Shown here: positions 51,464 to 59,265 of the stretch, in pieces
Layout: every line of letters starts with the position of its first letter
Position numbering within the stretch: the stretch's first letter is position 1
DNA from: Planctomycetota bacterium
Lineage (GTDB): Bacteria > Planctomycetota > UBA8742 > UBA2392
DNA: 64,000 bases
Reading direction: 5' to 3'
Assembly: GCA_016722065.1 (NCBI GenBank)
Contig: JADKGX010000002.1
Span: 806,001 to 870,000 of the forward strand
Program-made: the position numbers and the translations under genes
The notes under the pieces: model-generated
The model's input: only the letters and a program-made list of their open reading frames with translations
The model's database searches: none
What the model was told of the DNA's origin: nothing

Positions 51464-52986
51464 CCCCGGCCGATATCATTCTGCTTGCCTTGGGCATTCC
51501 GGTGCTTGGGTCGGCGCTGATCATTGCGCTTGGCCGGTGGGCCAATGTGCGCGAAGGCGTCACGCTGGTGACTGCGGGCACGGTGTTTGCCCTGGTGGCC
51601 TGCCTGTTGCCGCAAGTGCTGGCGGGCGGCGAGCCGATTCGCGCCACGCTGTTTGAAATGATGCCGGGCGTGGCCATCAGCTTTCGGGTCGAGCCCCTGG
51701 GCATGGTCTATGCCCTGGTGGCAACGCTGCTGTGGATTCCGAACTCGATCTACAGCATCGGCTACATGCGCGCCAACAAGGAGCACCACCAGACACGCTT
51801 CTTTGCCTGCTTCCCGCTGGCCATTGCCAGTGCCGTCGGCATCGCCTTTGCAGAGAACATCTTCACCATGTTCCTGTTTTACGAAACGCTGACCCTCAGC
51901 ACCGTGCCGCTGGTGACGCACAAGGGCACCAGCGACGCCATGCGTTCCGGCCGCGTGTATCTGGGCGTGCTGCTGACGACCTCCGTGTGCCTGCAGTTGT
52001 TTGCAGTGATCTGGATTGCCGTGCTGCATCGCACCGGCGTTCTGCCCAGCATGGATTTCGTCAAGGGCGGCCTGTTTGCCAAGGCGCTGGCCACTGGCGC
52101 TATCTCGCCCGGCATTTTTGGCCTGCTGTTTTTCCTGTACATCTATGGCATCGGCAAGGCCGCCCTGATGCCCATGCACAAGTGGCTGCCTGCTGCCATG
52201 GTTGCGCCTACGCCAGTCAGTGCGTTTCTGCATGCCGTTGCGGTGGTCAAGGCCGGCGTGTTCTGCGTCGTCAAGGTGATCGTGTACGTCTTTGGCGTGG
52301 AAACTCTTCGCAATACCGGGCAAGCATCGTGGCTGGTGTATGCGGCCGGCACGACAATTCTGGTTGCTTCGTTGATTGCGGCATTTCAGGACAACCTCAA
52401 GAAACGGCTGGCCTATTCGACGATCAGCCAGCTCAGTTACATCGTGCTGGCGGCGGCGTTGCTTACGCCCATCAGCATCATGGCTGCTACGGTTCACATC
52501 ATTGCCCATGCTTTTGGCAAGATCACGTTGTTCTTTGCGGCGGGCAGTGTTTACACCAGCGCGCACAAGACGCAGGTCAGCCAACTGGACGGCATTGGTC
52601 GCAAGATGCCCTGGACGATGGCGGCCTTTACGATTGGTTCGCTTTCCATGATCGGCGTGCCGCCGGCCGTGGGGTTCATCAGCAAGTGGTATCTGGTCAG
52701 CGGTGTGGCCCAGGGGCTTGGCATGGGCGGGTCAAGCACCGAGGAGGTATTTGCGCTGGTCGTGATCGTGCTGAGCACACTGTTGAACGCCAGCTATTTC
52801 CTGCCTGTGATTTACCGGGCGTTCTTTCGGCCTCTCAGCCACGACGACGAACACCACATTCATGGCGAGTCGCCAGCACCCATGGTGTTTGCCCTGTGCA
52901 CCACAGCCGGGTTGACCCTGCTGTTCTTTGCCTGGCCCAAGGCGCTGTTGACTCTTGGACAGGCCGTCATGGAGGCGGCGACATGA
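51460..52986 (+). CDS. MrpD-like antiporter subunit, second copy
   Basis: This 508-residue paralogue of the preceding protein has the same helix plan. Channel residues include Glu in FTMFLFYETLTLSTVP, Lys in GIGKAALMPMHKWLPAAMVAPTP, Lys in AVVKAGVF and Lys in HIIAHAFGKITLFFA. The MPMHKWLP form is the one common in NuoL/MrpA and hydrogenase-type subunits. It may take the place of MrpA's antiporter-like N-terminal part. Overlaps with both neighbours (ATGA on each side) show tight translational coupling. Confidence 0.92.
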   Translation: MTPADIILLALGIPVLGSALIIALGRWANVREGVTLVTAGTVFALVACLLPQVLAGGEPIRATLFEMMPGVAISFRVEPLGMVYALVATLLWIPNSIYSIGYMRANKEHHQTRFFACFPLAIASAVGIAFAENIFTMFLFYETLTLSTVPLVTHKGTSDAMRSGRVYLGVLLTTSVCLQLFAVIWIAVLHRTGVLPSMDFVKGGLFAKALATGAISPGIFGLLFFLYIYGIGKAALMPMHKWLPAAMVAPTPVSAFLHAVAVVKAGVFCVVKVIVYVFGVETLRNTGQASWLVYAAGTTILVASLIAAFQDNLKKRLAYSTISQLSYIVLAAALLTPISIMAATVHIIAHAFGKITLFFAAGSVYTSAHKTQVSQLDGIGRKMPWTMAAFTIGSLSMIGVPPAVGFISKWYLVSGVAQGLGMGGSSTEEVFALVVIVLSTLLNASYFLPVIYRAFFRPLSHDDEHHIHGESPAPMVFALCTTAGLTLLFFAWPKALLTLGQAVMEAAT

Positions 52987-53234
52987 CCGACAAACCGGAG
53001 CCGCGAAAGTATCTGGTCGCCTGGCTGGTCGGCCTTGGCGCGCTGGTGGTGATCGTGGTTGTAGACTTTGCCACACACCATCATGCCAGTTTTGAGCGCG
53101 ATGAAATCTCGATCGACACCATGCCCGAGTTCTTTCCGTTGTTCGGGTTGTGCGCGGGCATGGGCATGATTCTGCTGGCCAAAACGCTGTCAGTCGCATT
53201 GAAGCGCAAGGACACCTTCTATGCGGATGACTGA
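52983..53234 (+). CDS. 83-residue membrane protein within the Mrp operon
   Basis: I do not recognise this small protein. It has two hydrophobic helices (YLVAWLVGLGALVVIVVVDF and EFFPLFGLCAGMGMILLAKTL) joined by a loop with THHHASFERDE, and short charged ends. The ATG overlaps the previous stop by four bases and the gene runs 14 bases into the next, so it is clearly part of the operon. It may be an accessory subunit of this kind of complex. Searching its homologues for the same neighbourhood would decide this. Confidence 0.85.
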   Translation: MTDKPEPRKYLVAWLVGLGALVVIVVVDFATHHHASFERDEISIDTMPEFFPLFGLCAGMGMILLAKTLSVALKRKDTFYADD

Positions 53235-55014
53235 CCTTCCACCGGCATTCATTCTGCTGCTGGGCGCGGTGCTGATACCGCTGCTTTCGGGCAAGGCACG
53301 CTGGGCCGTTGCCCTGGCGCTGCCCATCGTGGCGCTGGCGGAATGCTGGGTCGTAATCACGGAAGGGCTGGATCACTACGCCCGCTTTATGGGCATGACG
53401 ATCAACCCGGTGCATGTGCACGCACCCACGCCGGCCTTTGCCACCGTCACCTGCATCACCATGGCTGTGGGCATGCTGTTTGCGCTGCGCACGGCCCGCA
53501 AAAGCGAACTGGCTGGCGCGTTTGTTTATGGCGCCGGCGCCCTGGGCTGCATGTTCGCGGGCGACCTGCTGACGCTGTTCTTGTTCTGGGAAGTCATGAC
53601 ACTGGGCAGCACGACCATGATCTGGTCGGGCAAACAGAACGACAGCCAGGGGGCTGGGCTGCGTTACTTTGGCCTGCATGCCGTGGGCGGCGTGGTCATG
53701 CTGATCGGTATTGTGTTGCTGGTGTCCCAGCGCATGGCAGCAGGCGATGCCAACCCGCTTCAATTTGGCCACTTTGACGCCATGGTGCAGGGCTGGACCA
53801 GCCTGAGCTGGCAAAGCGCCCCGCTGTGGTTGATTCTGATCGGCATGCTGGTCAATGCCGGTGCCCCGCCGTTCAGTGCCTGGCTGCCCGACGCCTACCC
53901 CGAGGCCAGCCCCACCGGCACGGTTTTTTTGAGCGCATTTACCACCAAGACGGCGGTGTTCACGCTGATGGTCGGTTTTGCCGGCGTGGAGTTGCTGATT
54001 TACGTCGGGCTGTACATGGCCATTTACGGCGTTATCTACGGAACTCTTGAGAACGACGCGCGCCGCCTGCTGTGTTATTCGCTGATCAACCAAGTGGGTT
54101 TCATGCTGGTGGGTATCGGCGTGGGCACGCAATTGGCGCTGGACGGTGCCACCGCGCACGCCTTTGCGCACATCATCTATAAGGCGCTTCTGCTGATGGC
54201 CATGGGCGCGGTGCTGCACCAGACCGGCAAGCGCAAATTGAACCACATGGGCGGGCTGTGGCACACCATGCCTGTAACCATGTGGTGCTGCATCATTGGC
54301 GGCCTTTCGATTTCGGGCTTTCCCCTGACCAGCGGCTTCACCAGCAAGAGTATGGTCGTGCAGGCCATCAGCGACGAAGCCGCCCGCATGGCCGGCGCGG
54401 GCATTCCTCACAACTATCTGATCTGGGCGTGGTTCCTGTTCCAGGCCGCCACTGCCGGTGTGTTCCTGGACGCCTGCGTGAAGGTGACATGGTTTGTGTT
54501 CTTTCAAAAGGACTCCGGCCTGCGCCCGGCCGAAGCACCCTGGAACATGCGCGCCGCGATGGTGATTTTTGCCGGCATCTGCATTTTTGCCGGGGTCTTC
54601 CCGGGCCCGCTGTACGAGATTCTGCCCTACAAGGGCGTGGCCGCAGACTACGCCAAGGTGGTGTACAGCATGGACCACGTAATGGTCATGCTGGGCCTGT
54701 TGCTGTTCAGCGGCCTGGGTTTCTTTGTGCTGCTGCCTCTGCTCAAGCGCACGGAAACCCTGACGCTGGATACCGACTGGCTGTACCGCCGGTTCGTGCC
54801 CAAGTTCTGGAAAGAGGTCGCCTCGCCAATCATCCACGGCCTCGATACTGCCCAAAAAACGCTGCTGGAAAAGCTGCCGGGCAAATCGCTGGGCACGGAA
54901 CCACGCAGCACGCTGGCCCGCTTTGGCACCGAATGGGCCGTCAGTGTGCCGGTGTTCCTGATTACCTTGATGCTTGTGATTTACCTGGTGGTGTACCTGG
55001 TGCTGCTGCCATAG
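53221..55014 (+). CDS. MrpD/NuoL-like subunit, third and most divergent copy
   Basis: This 597-residue polytopic protein is the third antiporter-like subunit. The Glu helix is present (LLTLFLFWEVMTLGSTT), and so are the TFTTKTAVF-type Lys (AFTTKTAVFTLM) and the late HIIYKALLLMAMGA Lys. The helix 7 lysine found in the other two copies is replaced: the segment reads IGMLVNAGAPPFSAWLPDAYPEASP. About 90 residues at the C-terminal end form a lateral-helix-like extension (LYRRFVPKFWKEVASPIIHGLD) and a last membrane helix, recalling the NuoL tail. It is the last gene of the operon. Confidence 0.92.
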   Translation: MRMTDLPPAFILLLGAVLIPLLSGKARWAVALALPIVALAECWVVITEGLDHYARFMGMTINPVHVHAPTPAFATVTCITMAVGMLFALRTARKSELAGAFVYGAGALGCMFAGDLLTLFLFWEVMTLGSTTMIWSGKQNDSQGAGLRYFGLHAVGGVVMLIGIVLLVSQRMAAGDANPLQFGHFDAMVQGWTSLSWQSAPLWLILIGMLVNAGAPPFSAWLPDAYPEASPTGTVFLSAFTTKTAVFTLMVGFAGVELLIYVGLYMAIYGVIYGTLENDARRLLCYSLINQVGFMLVGIGVGTQLALDGATAHAFAHIIYKALLLMAMGAVLHQTGKRKLNHMGGLWHTMPVTMWCCIIGGLSISGFPLTSGFTSKSMVVQAISDEAARMAGAGIPHNYLIWAWFLFQAATAGVFLDACVKVTWFVFFQKDSGLRPAEAPWNMRAAMVIFAGICIFAGVFPGPLYEILPYKGVAADYAKVVYSMDHVMVMLGLLLFSGLGFFVLLPLLKRTETLTLDTDWLYRRFVPKFWKEVASPIIHGLDTAQKTLLEKLPGKSLGTEPRSTLARFGTEWAVSVPVFLITLMLVIYLVVYLVLLP

Positions 55015-55017
55015 CCC

Positions 55018-55677
55018 TCAGGCCTTGGTTTCTACCGTGGGTGTATTGTCTTCCTTGCCTGGTTGCCGCGCGACTTTGCGGGCTTGGCTTGCGGCGCCCG
55101 CCAGCATCAGCGCTGCTGCGGCTACCACATACGTCAATTCCCGCGTGTGCCATTCCACAAACTCGGCGCCTTTTTCGGGCGTGCCCCGGGCCCCGGGCAG
55201 GGCCGGGTTTTCCTGCGCGGCCGGTTCGCCCGGCGCAAGTTTGCTTTGCTGCAAGAACCCCGCAGCCGCAATGCCAGAAGCCGTCAGCAGCCCGATGGCG
55301 CCTGCCAGTGCCGCGCCGCCAACCACGCCAAGGCCCATCACCCAGGTCGAGGCCTGCCGTGATTCCGCCGTCGCCTGGGCCCGCAGCACGCGCCAAAGAC
55401 CGAACATTTCGACGGCCGTCCAGCCGGCCAGCACAAAGGCCGCATAGCCGCCATAGGTGTGAAGGAATCGAATCAGGGGCTTGAGCCCCAGCACGGCCTG
55501 GATTACCGCGCCTTCAAAGCCGCGTGTTTCGTTGACAAACCACGGGTCTTCGTACAGCAAGGTGATCGAGGCAACGCCCGACACGCCCAACACAAACACC
55601 AGCGCCAGGCAGACGCCGGCCGCCCAGATGGCGCGGCGGCACTGTGCTTTCAAGCGCGTTGGTGCAGGTGTGGCCAT
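55018..55677 (-). CDS. Membrane protein of unknown function, possible b-type haem site
   Basis: I do not recognise this 219-residue protein. It has about four hydrophobic helices: an N-terminal one (AIWAAGVCLALVFVLGVSGVASITLL), one with RFLHTYGGYAAFVLAGWTAVEM, a Gly/Ala-rich one (MGLGVVGGAALAGAIGLLTASG), and a last one just after EFVEWHTREL. Histidines at the edges of two helices could bind haem as in small cytochrome b-like proteins, but this is a guess. A basic Lys/Arg and Thr-rich C-terminal tail follows. The ATG at 55677 is favoured; an upstream reading adds 12 Arg-rich residues. Its end is three bases from the end of the Mrp operon on the opposite strand. Confidence 0.72.
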   Translation of the reverse strand: MATPAPTRLKAQCRRAIWAAGVCLALVFVLGVSGVASITLLYEDPWFVNETRGFEGAVIQAVLGLKPLIRFLHTYGGYAAFVLAGWTAVEMFGLWRVLRAQATAESRQASTWVMGLGVVGGAALAGAIGLLTASGIAAAGFLQQSKLAPGEPAAQENPALPGARGTPEKGAEFVEWHTRELTYVVAAAALMLAGAASQARKVARQPGKEDNTPTVETKA

Positions 55678-55714
55678 GGGCGGTATCGTCGCACGCCGGA
55701 CCGTGGCACGCAAC

Positions 55715-55740
55715 AGGGGCGGCCATTGGCCGCCCCTTTG
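55715..55740 (-). terminator. Rho-independent-type terminator after the L,D-transpeptidase gene
   Basis: AGGGGCGGCC and GGCCGCCCCT pair perfectly around an ATT loop, 25 bases downstream of the stop codon at 55763. T runs are short on both sides (TTT on the plus strand), so rho-independent strength is moderate. Confidence 0.6.
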
Positions 55741-55762
55741 AGAACCCTTGGTGCGAGACGCT

Positions 55763-56704
55763 TTATTTCTCGATCACCACAAGCCGCGTGCCCACCGGCA
55801 CGATATCGTAGATCTCCTCGACATCGCCGCTCTTCATGCGCACGCAGCCTGCGCTGCATTCGCCCGGAATCATCTTTTCTTCTTCGGGGCGGCAGCCGTG
55901 AATGCCGTAGCCCTTGTGGCCTGCTTCGCTTGCCAAGCCCAGCCAGCGGCTGCCCAGGCGGTGCTTTTCGTGGCCGTAGGGATAGCTGCCGTCAGCGGGC
56001 TGCGGAATGCGGTTCTTGACCTTGAACTCACCCAGCGGGGTCGAGCCGCCGGTACCCAGACCAACCTGATAACGTTGAATGAACGCGCCATCGAGCAGCA
56101 GGTCCATCGTGAAGTTGGCGCGCCGCACAACCAGTTCAAACGTGCCACCCAGAACCTTCAGCGTCTGGCCAACCTGGATCATGGTTCCCTTGAGGCCGTT
56201 GAGGCGCTGGATCATCTCGACTGTGGTGCCGTTGGCCGAGGCAATCTTGCCCAGCGAATCCCCGTTCTTTACGACGTACAGCTTCAGGTCGCCGTCCTCG
56301 CCTGCCGTCAGGAAGATCTTGCTGTTGATTTCACGCAGCGTGGCAAGTGCCTTGGATTCGGCTTCTTCGCCCAGGAAGTTGTTCAGCGAGGCCGTCAGCG
56401 CAAGGCGCGCATCGCGCAGCTTGCCGGCATCAAAAAGCGCCATGCCGTTGTCGAAATCGGCGTCAACAGCCGGTTCCACCTTGGCCGGAACCATGGACTC
56501 ACGCGACACCACGGCGCCTTCACTGGCGCGCGGTTCGGCCTGGGCATCCAGCTCATACATTGGCTCTTCAGCCTTTGCGGGCGCTGATTGGGCCTGGGCG
56601 GGTGCCGGGGCGGCTTCGGTGCGGCGCACGTTGCTGTTCATGCCAGTCAGGGTGCAACCTGCCAGCAGTGCCGCAAACGCCGATATCGTAAAGATCTTCC
56701 TCAT
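55763..56704 (-). CDS. L,D-transpeptidase lipoprotein with LysM domain
   Basis: This 313-residue enzyme begins with a lipoprotein signal (FTISAFAALLAGC). A disordered Ala/Pro/Glu stretch and a helical segment (about 95-150) follow, then a LysM domain (LYVVKNGDSLGKIASANGTT) that binds peptidoglycan and the YkuD catalytic domain. The active site is GIHGCRPEE...SAGCVRMKSGDV with nucleophile Cys about 287. L,D-transpeptidases make 3-3 cross-links in peptidoglycan or attach proteins to it. AGGAG seven bases before the ATG at 56704 fixes the start. It lies 25 bases after its paralogue at 56730 on the same strand and shares its terminator region. Confidence 0.93.
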   Translation of the reverse strand: MRKIFTISAFAALLAGCTLTGMNSNVRRTEAAPAPAQAQSAPAKAEEPMYELDAQAEPRASEGAVVSRESMVPAKVEPAVDADFDNGMALFDAGKLRDARLALTASLNNFLGEEAESKALATLREINSKIFLTAGEDGDLKLYVVKNGDSLGKIASANGTTVEMIQRLNGLKGTMIQVGQTLKVLGGTFELVVRRANFTMDLLLDGAFIQRYQVGLGTGGSTPLGEFKVKNRIPQPADGSYPYGHEKHRLGSRWLGLASEAGHKGYGIHGCRPEEEKMIPGECSAGCVRMKSGDVEEIYDIVPVGTRLVVIEK

Positions 56705-56729
56705 GACGTAGCTCCTGGAGAGATGGGTG

Positions 56730-57698
56730 TCAGGCCTTGATTTCAACACGGTTACCGATGCGAACGATGTCGTACAACTCCACCACATCGGCATCCTTCA
56801 TGCGTATGCAGCCGCGGCTTGTCATGCCGGGGATTGATTCGGGGTGCTGCGTGCCATGCAGGCCAAAGCCCGAACGACTTTCCACTTCTTTGGTGCGGGC
56901 ATCGTCAAAGGATTGCAGGCCAATCCAGCGCAGGTGCATTTCATTGACGGGATCGTTGGGGCCGCGGCTTTGTTTTTCGGGGTCGACCGACATCGTCGAA
57001 ATCTGCGTGATGCCCAGCGGGGTGTTGTCGTTGGCGCCGTGGGCCACAATGTACTGTCGCACAAGGTTGTCGCCAAAGTACAGGCTGGTGGTGTAGTCGC
57101 GCTTGCGCACAACCACTGTGACCTTGCCCTTGGGCAGCTTGAGGTTTTCGCCGGCTTGCAGGTTTCGCGAGCCGCGCGGTTTCTTGTTCAAGTCGTACAG
57201 CAGGTTCAGGCTGATGCCAGCCTTGCCCGCAATGCGTTCATAGTTGTCGCCGGACTTTACCGTGTAGCTTTCACTGAACTCGTTGTGCACCGGGCTGAGA
57301 AACAGCTCGCCCGTGATGCTGTGAAACGCCGTCAGGGCGCGCTCGCGCGCTTCATAGGGCAGCGGGCCTTCCAGCAGCTTCGAAAGGCTGGCATAGCTGG
57401 CCTTCATGGATGCGTCGCGCACCTCTGCGGGGCTGTTCAGCGCCGCGTTGGCCTGGGCGATCTGGTCTTCCACTTCGGCAAGGCTCTTGGCGTCGGCCGC
57501 CGGGTCTGCGCTGGCCGGCTGGTCATCGTTCTTGATGCCCGGAATCAGCTCCGCAATCGCGCCCTCTGTGGCTGCGGCCTTGTTGCCGCCAAAGGCCACA
57601 TAGCCCCCGCCTGCGCCGGCCAGGATCACCGCCGCTGCAATCATGAAGATGCCCTTGCTACTCTTGCCGCGCCGTCCGCTGTTTCTGCGAGATGCCAT
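56730..57698 (-). CDS. L,D-transpeptidase with LysM, membrane-anchored
   Basis: This 322-residue paralogue of the neighbouring enzyme has no lipobox. A basic N-terminus (ASRRNSGRRGKSSKG) and one membrane helix (IFMIAAAVILAGAGGGYVAF) anchor it instead. A helical region is followed by a LysM-type domain (SYTVKSGDNYERIAGKAGIS) and the YkuD domain with FGLHGTQHPESI and SRGCIRMKDADV (Cys about 297). The pair thus offers one inner-membrane and one lipid-anchored enzyme, possibly in different membranes. AGGAGG seven bases before the ATG at 57698 supports the start. The radical SAM gene lies upstream on the same strand, 152 bases away. Confidence 0.93.
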   Translation of the reverse strand: MASRRNSGRRGKSSKGIFMIAAAVILAGAGGGYVAFGGNKAAATEGAIAELIPGIKNDDQPASADPAADAKSLAEVEDQIAQANAALNSPAEVRDASMKASYASLSKLLEGPLPYEARERALTAFHSITGELFLSPVHNEFSESYTVKSGDNYERIAGKAGISLNLLYDLNKKPRGSRNLQAGENLKLPKGKVTVVVRKRDYTTSLYFGDNLVRQYIVAHGANDNTPLGITQISTMSVDPEKQSRGPNDPVNEMHLRWIGLQSFDDARTKEVESRSGFGLHGTQHPESIPGMTSRGCIRMKDADVVELYDIVRIGNRVEIKA

Positions 57699-57850
57699 GG
57701 TGTTGCCTCCTGCCGATGCCGGAACCAGGGCGCGCAAAGCACGCGCCTTTCCCTTGTTCGGCAGGAGTCACCCATGGAATGCAGCCAAAATCCGCCCCTG
57801 GCACGTCCTGTAATCCGGACATGAACCAGACGCGCGGCTGCGGCCTGAGT

Positions 57851-59155
57851 CTATTCAAATTGGGCCAGGTCTTGTGGCTTGACGTATTTGCGTACATCGG
57901 CCAGCAGCATGTCCGGGGCCAGCCAGTTGACGCCCTGCACGTGTTCCAGCGCGGGCGGAATGTAGGTACACCAGGCCTCGCTGGCCATGTAGTCGCCGGT
58001 AACCGCGTAGGCACGCGAGCGCGCACCGCCGCACACGTCGCGGTAGTCGCAGGCCCAACACTTGCCCTTAAGCTGGCTGAAGTCGCGCATGCGCTTGAGG
58101 TCCGGGTGGTTGCGATAGATATCCACGACGGATTGCTGCTTTACGTTGCCGCAGCGCAGCGGCAAAAACCCGCTGGGGTACACAAACCCCTGGTGGTCAA
58201 TAAAGATGAAGCCGTTGCCATCATTGACGCCGCGCGACGCACGCCCAATCGCATCGCCCTTGGACCAACCACCCGGCTTCATGTCGCGAAGCACCCAGGC
58301 CGGGGGGCCACCTTCGGCTTTTCGATCCTGCGCGCTGCCGCCTTCTTTGCGCGGGCGCATGTAGGCGCCACTGTCGCTGCTGGAACCAGCGGCGCGTTGG
58401 GCCTGAAGCACCACGCGCCGATAGTGCGGCGCAGCAGTGGTCTTGAGGTCAAAATCAGCCTTGCGGGCCGTTTCATACAACTTGTGGAGGGCGATTTCGT
58501 ATTCCTGGGGCGAGATTTCGTCCTTTTCCTCGCCGCGGCCCGTGGGCACCAGAAAGAACGCCGCCCAAAGCGTAAGGCCGAACTTCTGCATCAGCGCGCA
58601 CAGGTTGTCGATGTCGCCCATGTTCCAGCGCGAAATCGTGGTGTTGATCTGCACGGTGATGCCCTCCGCCACTGCGTCGCCAATGGCGCGAATGGTGTGG
58701 GCGTAGCTGCCGGGCTGGCGCCGAAAGTTGTCGTGAATCTCGGGCGTGCTGCCATCCAGGCTGATGGCCATGCGGGTCAGCCCGGCTTCCTTCATCTTGT
58801 GAATCGCCTCGCGAGTCAGCAGGCCGGTGGCACTTGGGGTTACGGCTACGCGCAGCCCGACCTCGTCGGCCTTGCGGATGTAGTCATAGACGTAAGGCGA
58901 TTTCAGCGGGTCGCCGCCGGTCAACACAAACAGGGGCGGCGCGGTATCGCTGAACTTGCGCAATTCCTCTATCAAGGCAAAGCCTTGATCGCGTGTCAGT
59001 TCTTGCGGGTCGCGGTTGGGAATGGCTTCGGCGCGGCAGTGTACGCAACGCAGGTCGCAGGCGCGTGTGACCTCCCAGATGGCGATAAACGGCGCCTTCT
59101 CGAAGTCAATGTCGAAGAAGTTGGGCTTGTTGCGACGTTCCGCTGCCTGCGACAT
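57851..59155 (-). CDS. Radical SAM/SPASM enzyme
   Basis: This 434-residue enzyme has a radical SAM domain whose iron-sulphur motif is EVTRACDLRCVHCRAEA (C-x3-C-x2-C) and a C-terminal SPASM-type domain with CWACDYRDVCGGARSRAY and a later Cys (SEAWCTY). The FVLTGGDPL and MAISLDGSTPEIHD blocks are typical. It resembles the group that includes the haem-synthesis enzymes AhbD/NirJ and the TIGR04053 family; the exact subgroup is not certain. A charged insert of about 45 residues (about 265-310) rich in Gly, Ser, Lys and Arg interrupts the middle. GGAGG five bases before the ATG at 59155 and a TATATT hexamer upstream fit a short-leader promoter. Confidence 0.9.
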   Translation of the reverse strand: MSQAAERRNKPNFFDIDFEKAPFIAIWEVTRACDLRCVHCRAEAIPNRDPQELTRDQGFALIEELRKFSDTAPPLFVLTGGDPLKSPYVYDYIRKADEVGLRVAVTPSATGLLTREAIHKMKEAGLTRMAISLDGSTPEIHDNFRRQPGSYAHTIRAIGDAVAEGITVQINTTISRWNMGDIDNLCALMQKFGLTLWAAFFLVPTGRGEEKDEISPQEYEIALHKLYETARKADFDLKTTAAPHYRRVVLQAQRAAGSSSDSGAYMRPRKEGGSAQDRKAEGGPPAWVLRDMKPGGWSKGDAIGRASRGVNDGNGFIFIDHQGFVYPSGFLPLRCGNVKQQSVVDIYRNHPDLKRMRDFSQLKGKCWACDYRDVCGGARSRAYAVTGDYMASEAWCTYIPPALEHVQGVNWLAPDMLLADVRKYVKPQDLAQFE

Positions 59156-59171
59156 GAAAGCCTCCGGCCCC

Positions 59172-59177
59172 AATATA
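59172..59177 (-). promoter_or_regulatory. -10 TATATT of the radical SAM gene
   Basis: TATATT on the minus strand lies 16 bases before the ATG at 59155. A start about seven bases downstream leaves a leader of about ten bases, just enough for the GGAGG ribosome binding site. Confidence 0.5.
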
Positions 59178-59224
59178 GCGCGAGGCCGGGCGGGGGCTAC
59201 TTCCGTGCGCTCTGTGGACAACTT

Positions 59225-59259
59225 GGGGCCGGCGCGGTGCTTTTGCGCACGCCGGCCCC
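59225..59259. terminator. GC-rich hairpin after the beta-helix protein gene
   Basis: GGGGCCGGC pairs with GCCGGCCCC; inside, GTGC pairs with GCAC around a TTTTGC loop. It lies six bases beyond the stop codon at 59266 on the minus strand. No T run follows, so its strength as a terminator is uncertain. Confidence 0.45.
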
Positions 59260-59265
59260 GAGTGG

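Noticed and set aside
52732..54855. Open frame of 707 codons on the minus strand opposite the Mrp genes
   Set aside because: The product is His/Gln/Arg-rich and lacks any family motif, while the plus strand encodes conserved antiporter subunits throughout.
47251..55014. Membrane-bound hydrogenase or complex I operon
   Set aside because: Only Mrp-like membrane subunits are present; no [NiFe] or NuoB, NuoC, NuoD or NuoI-type soluble subunit is encoded here.
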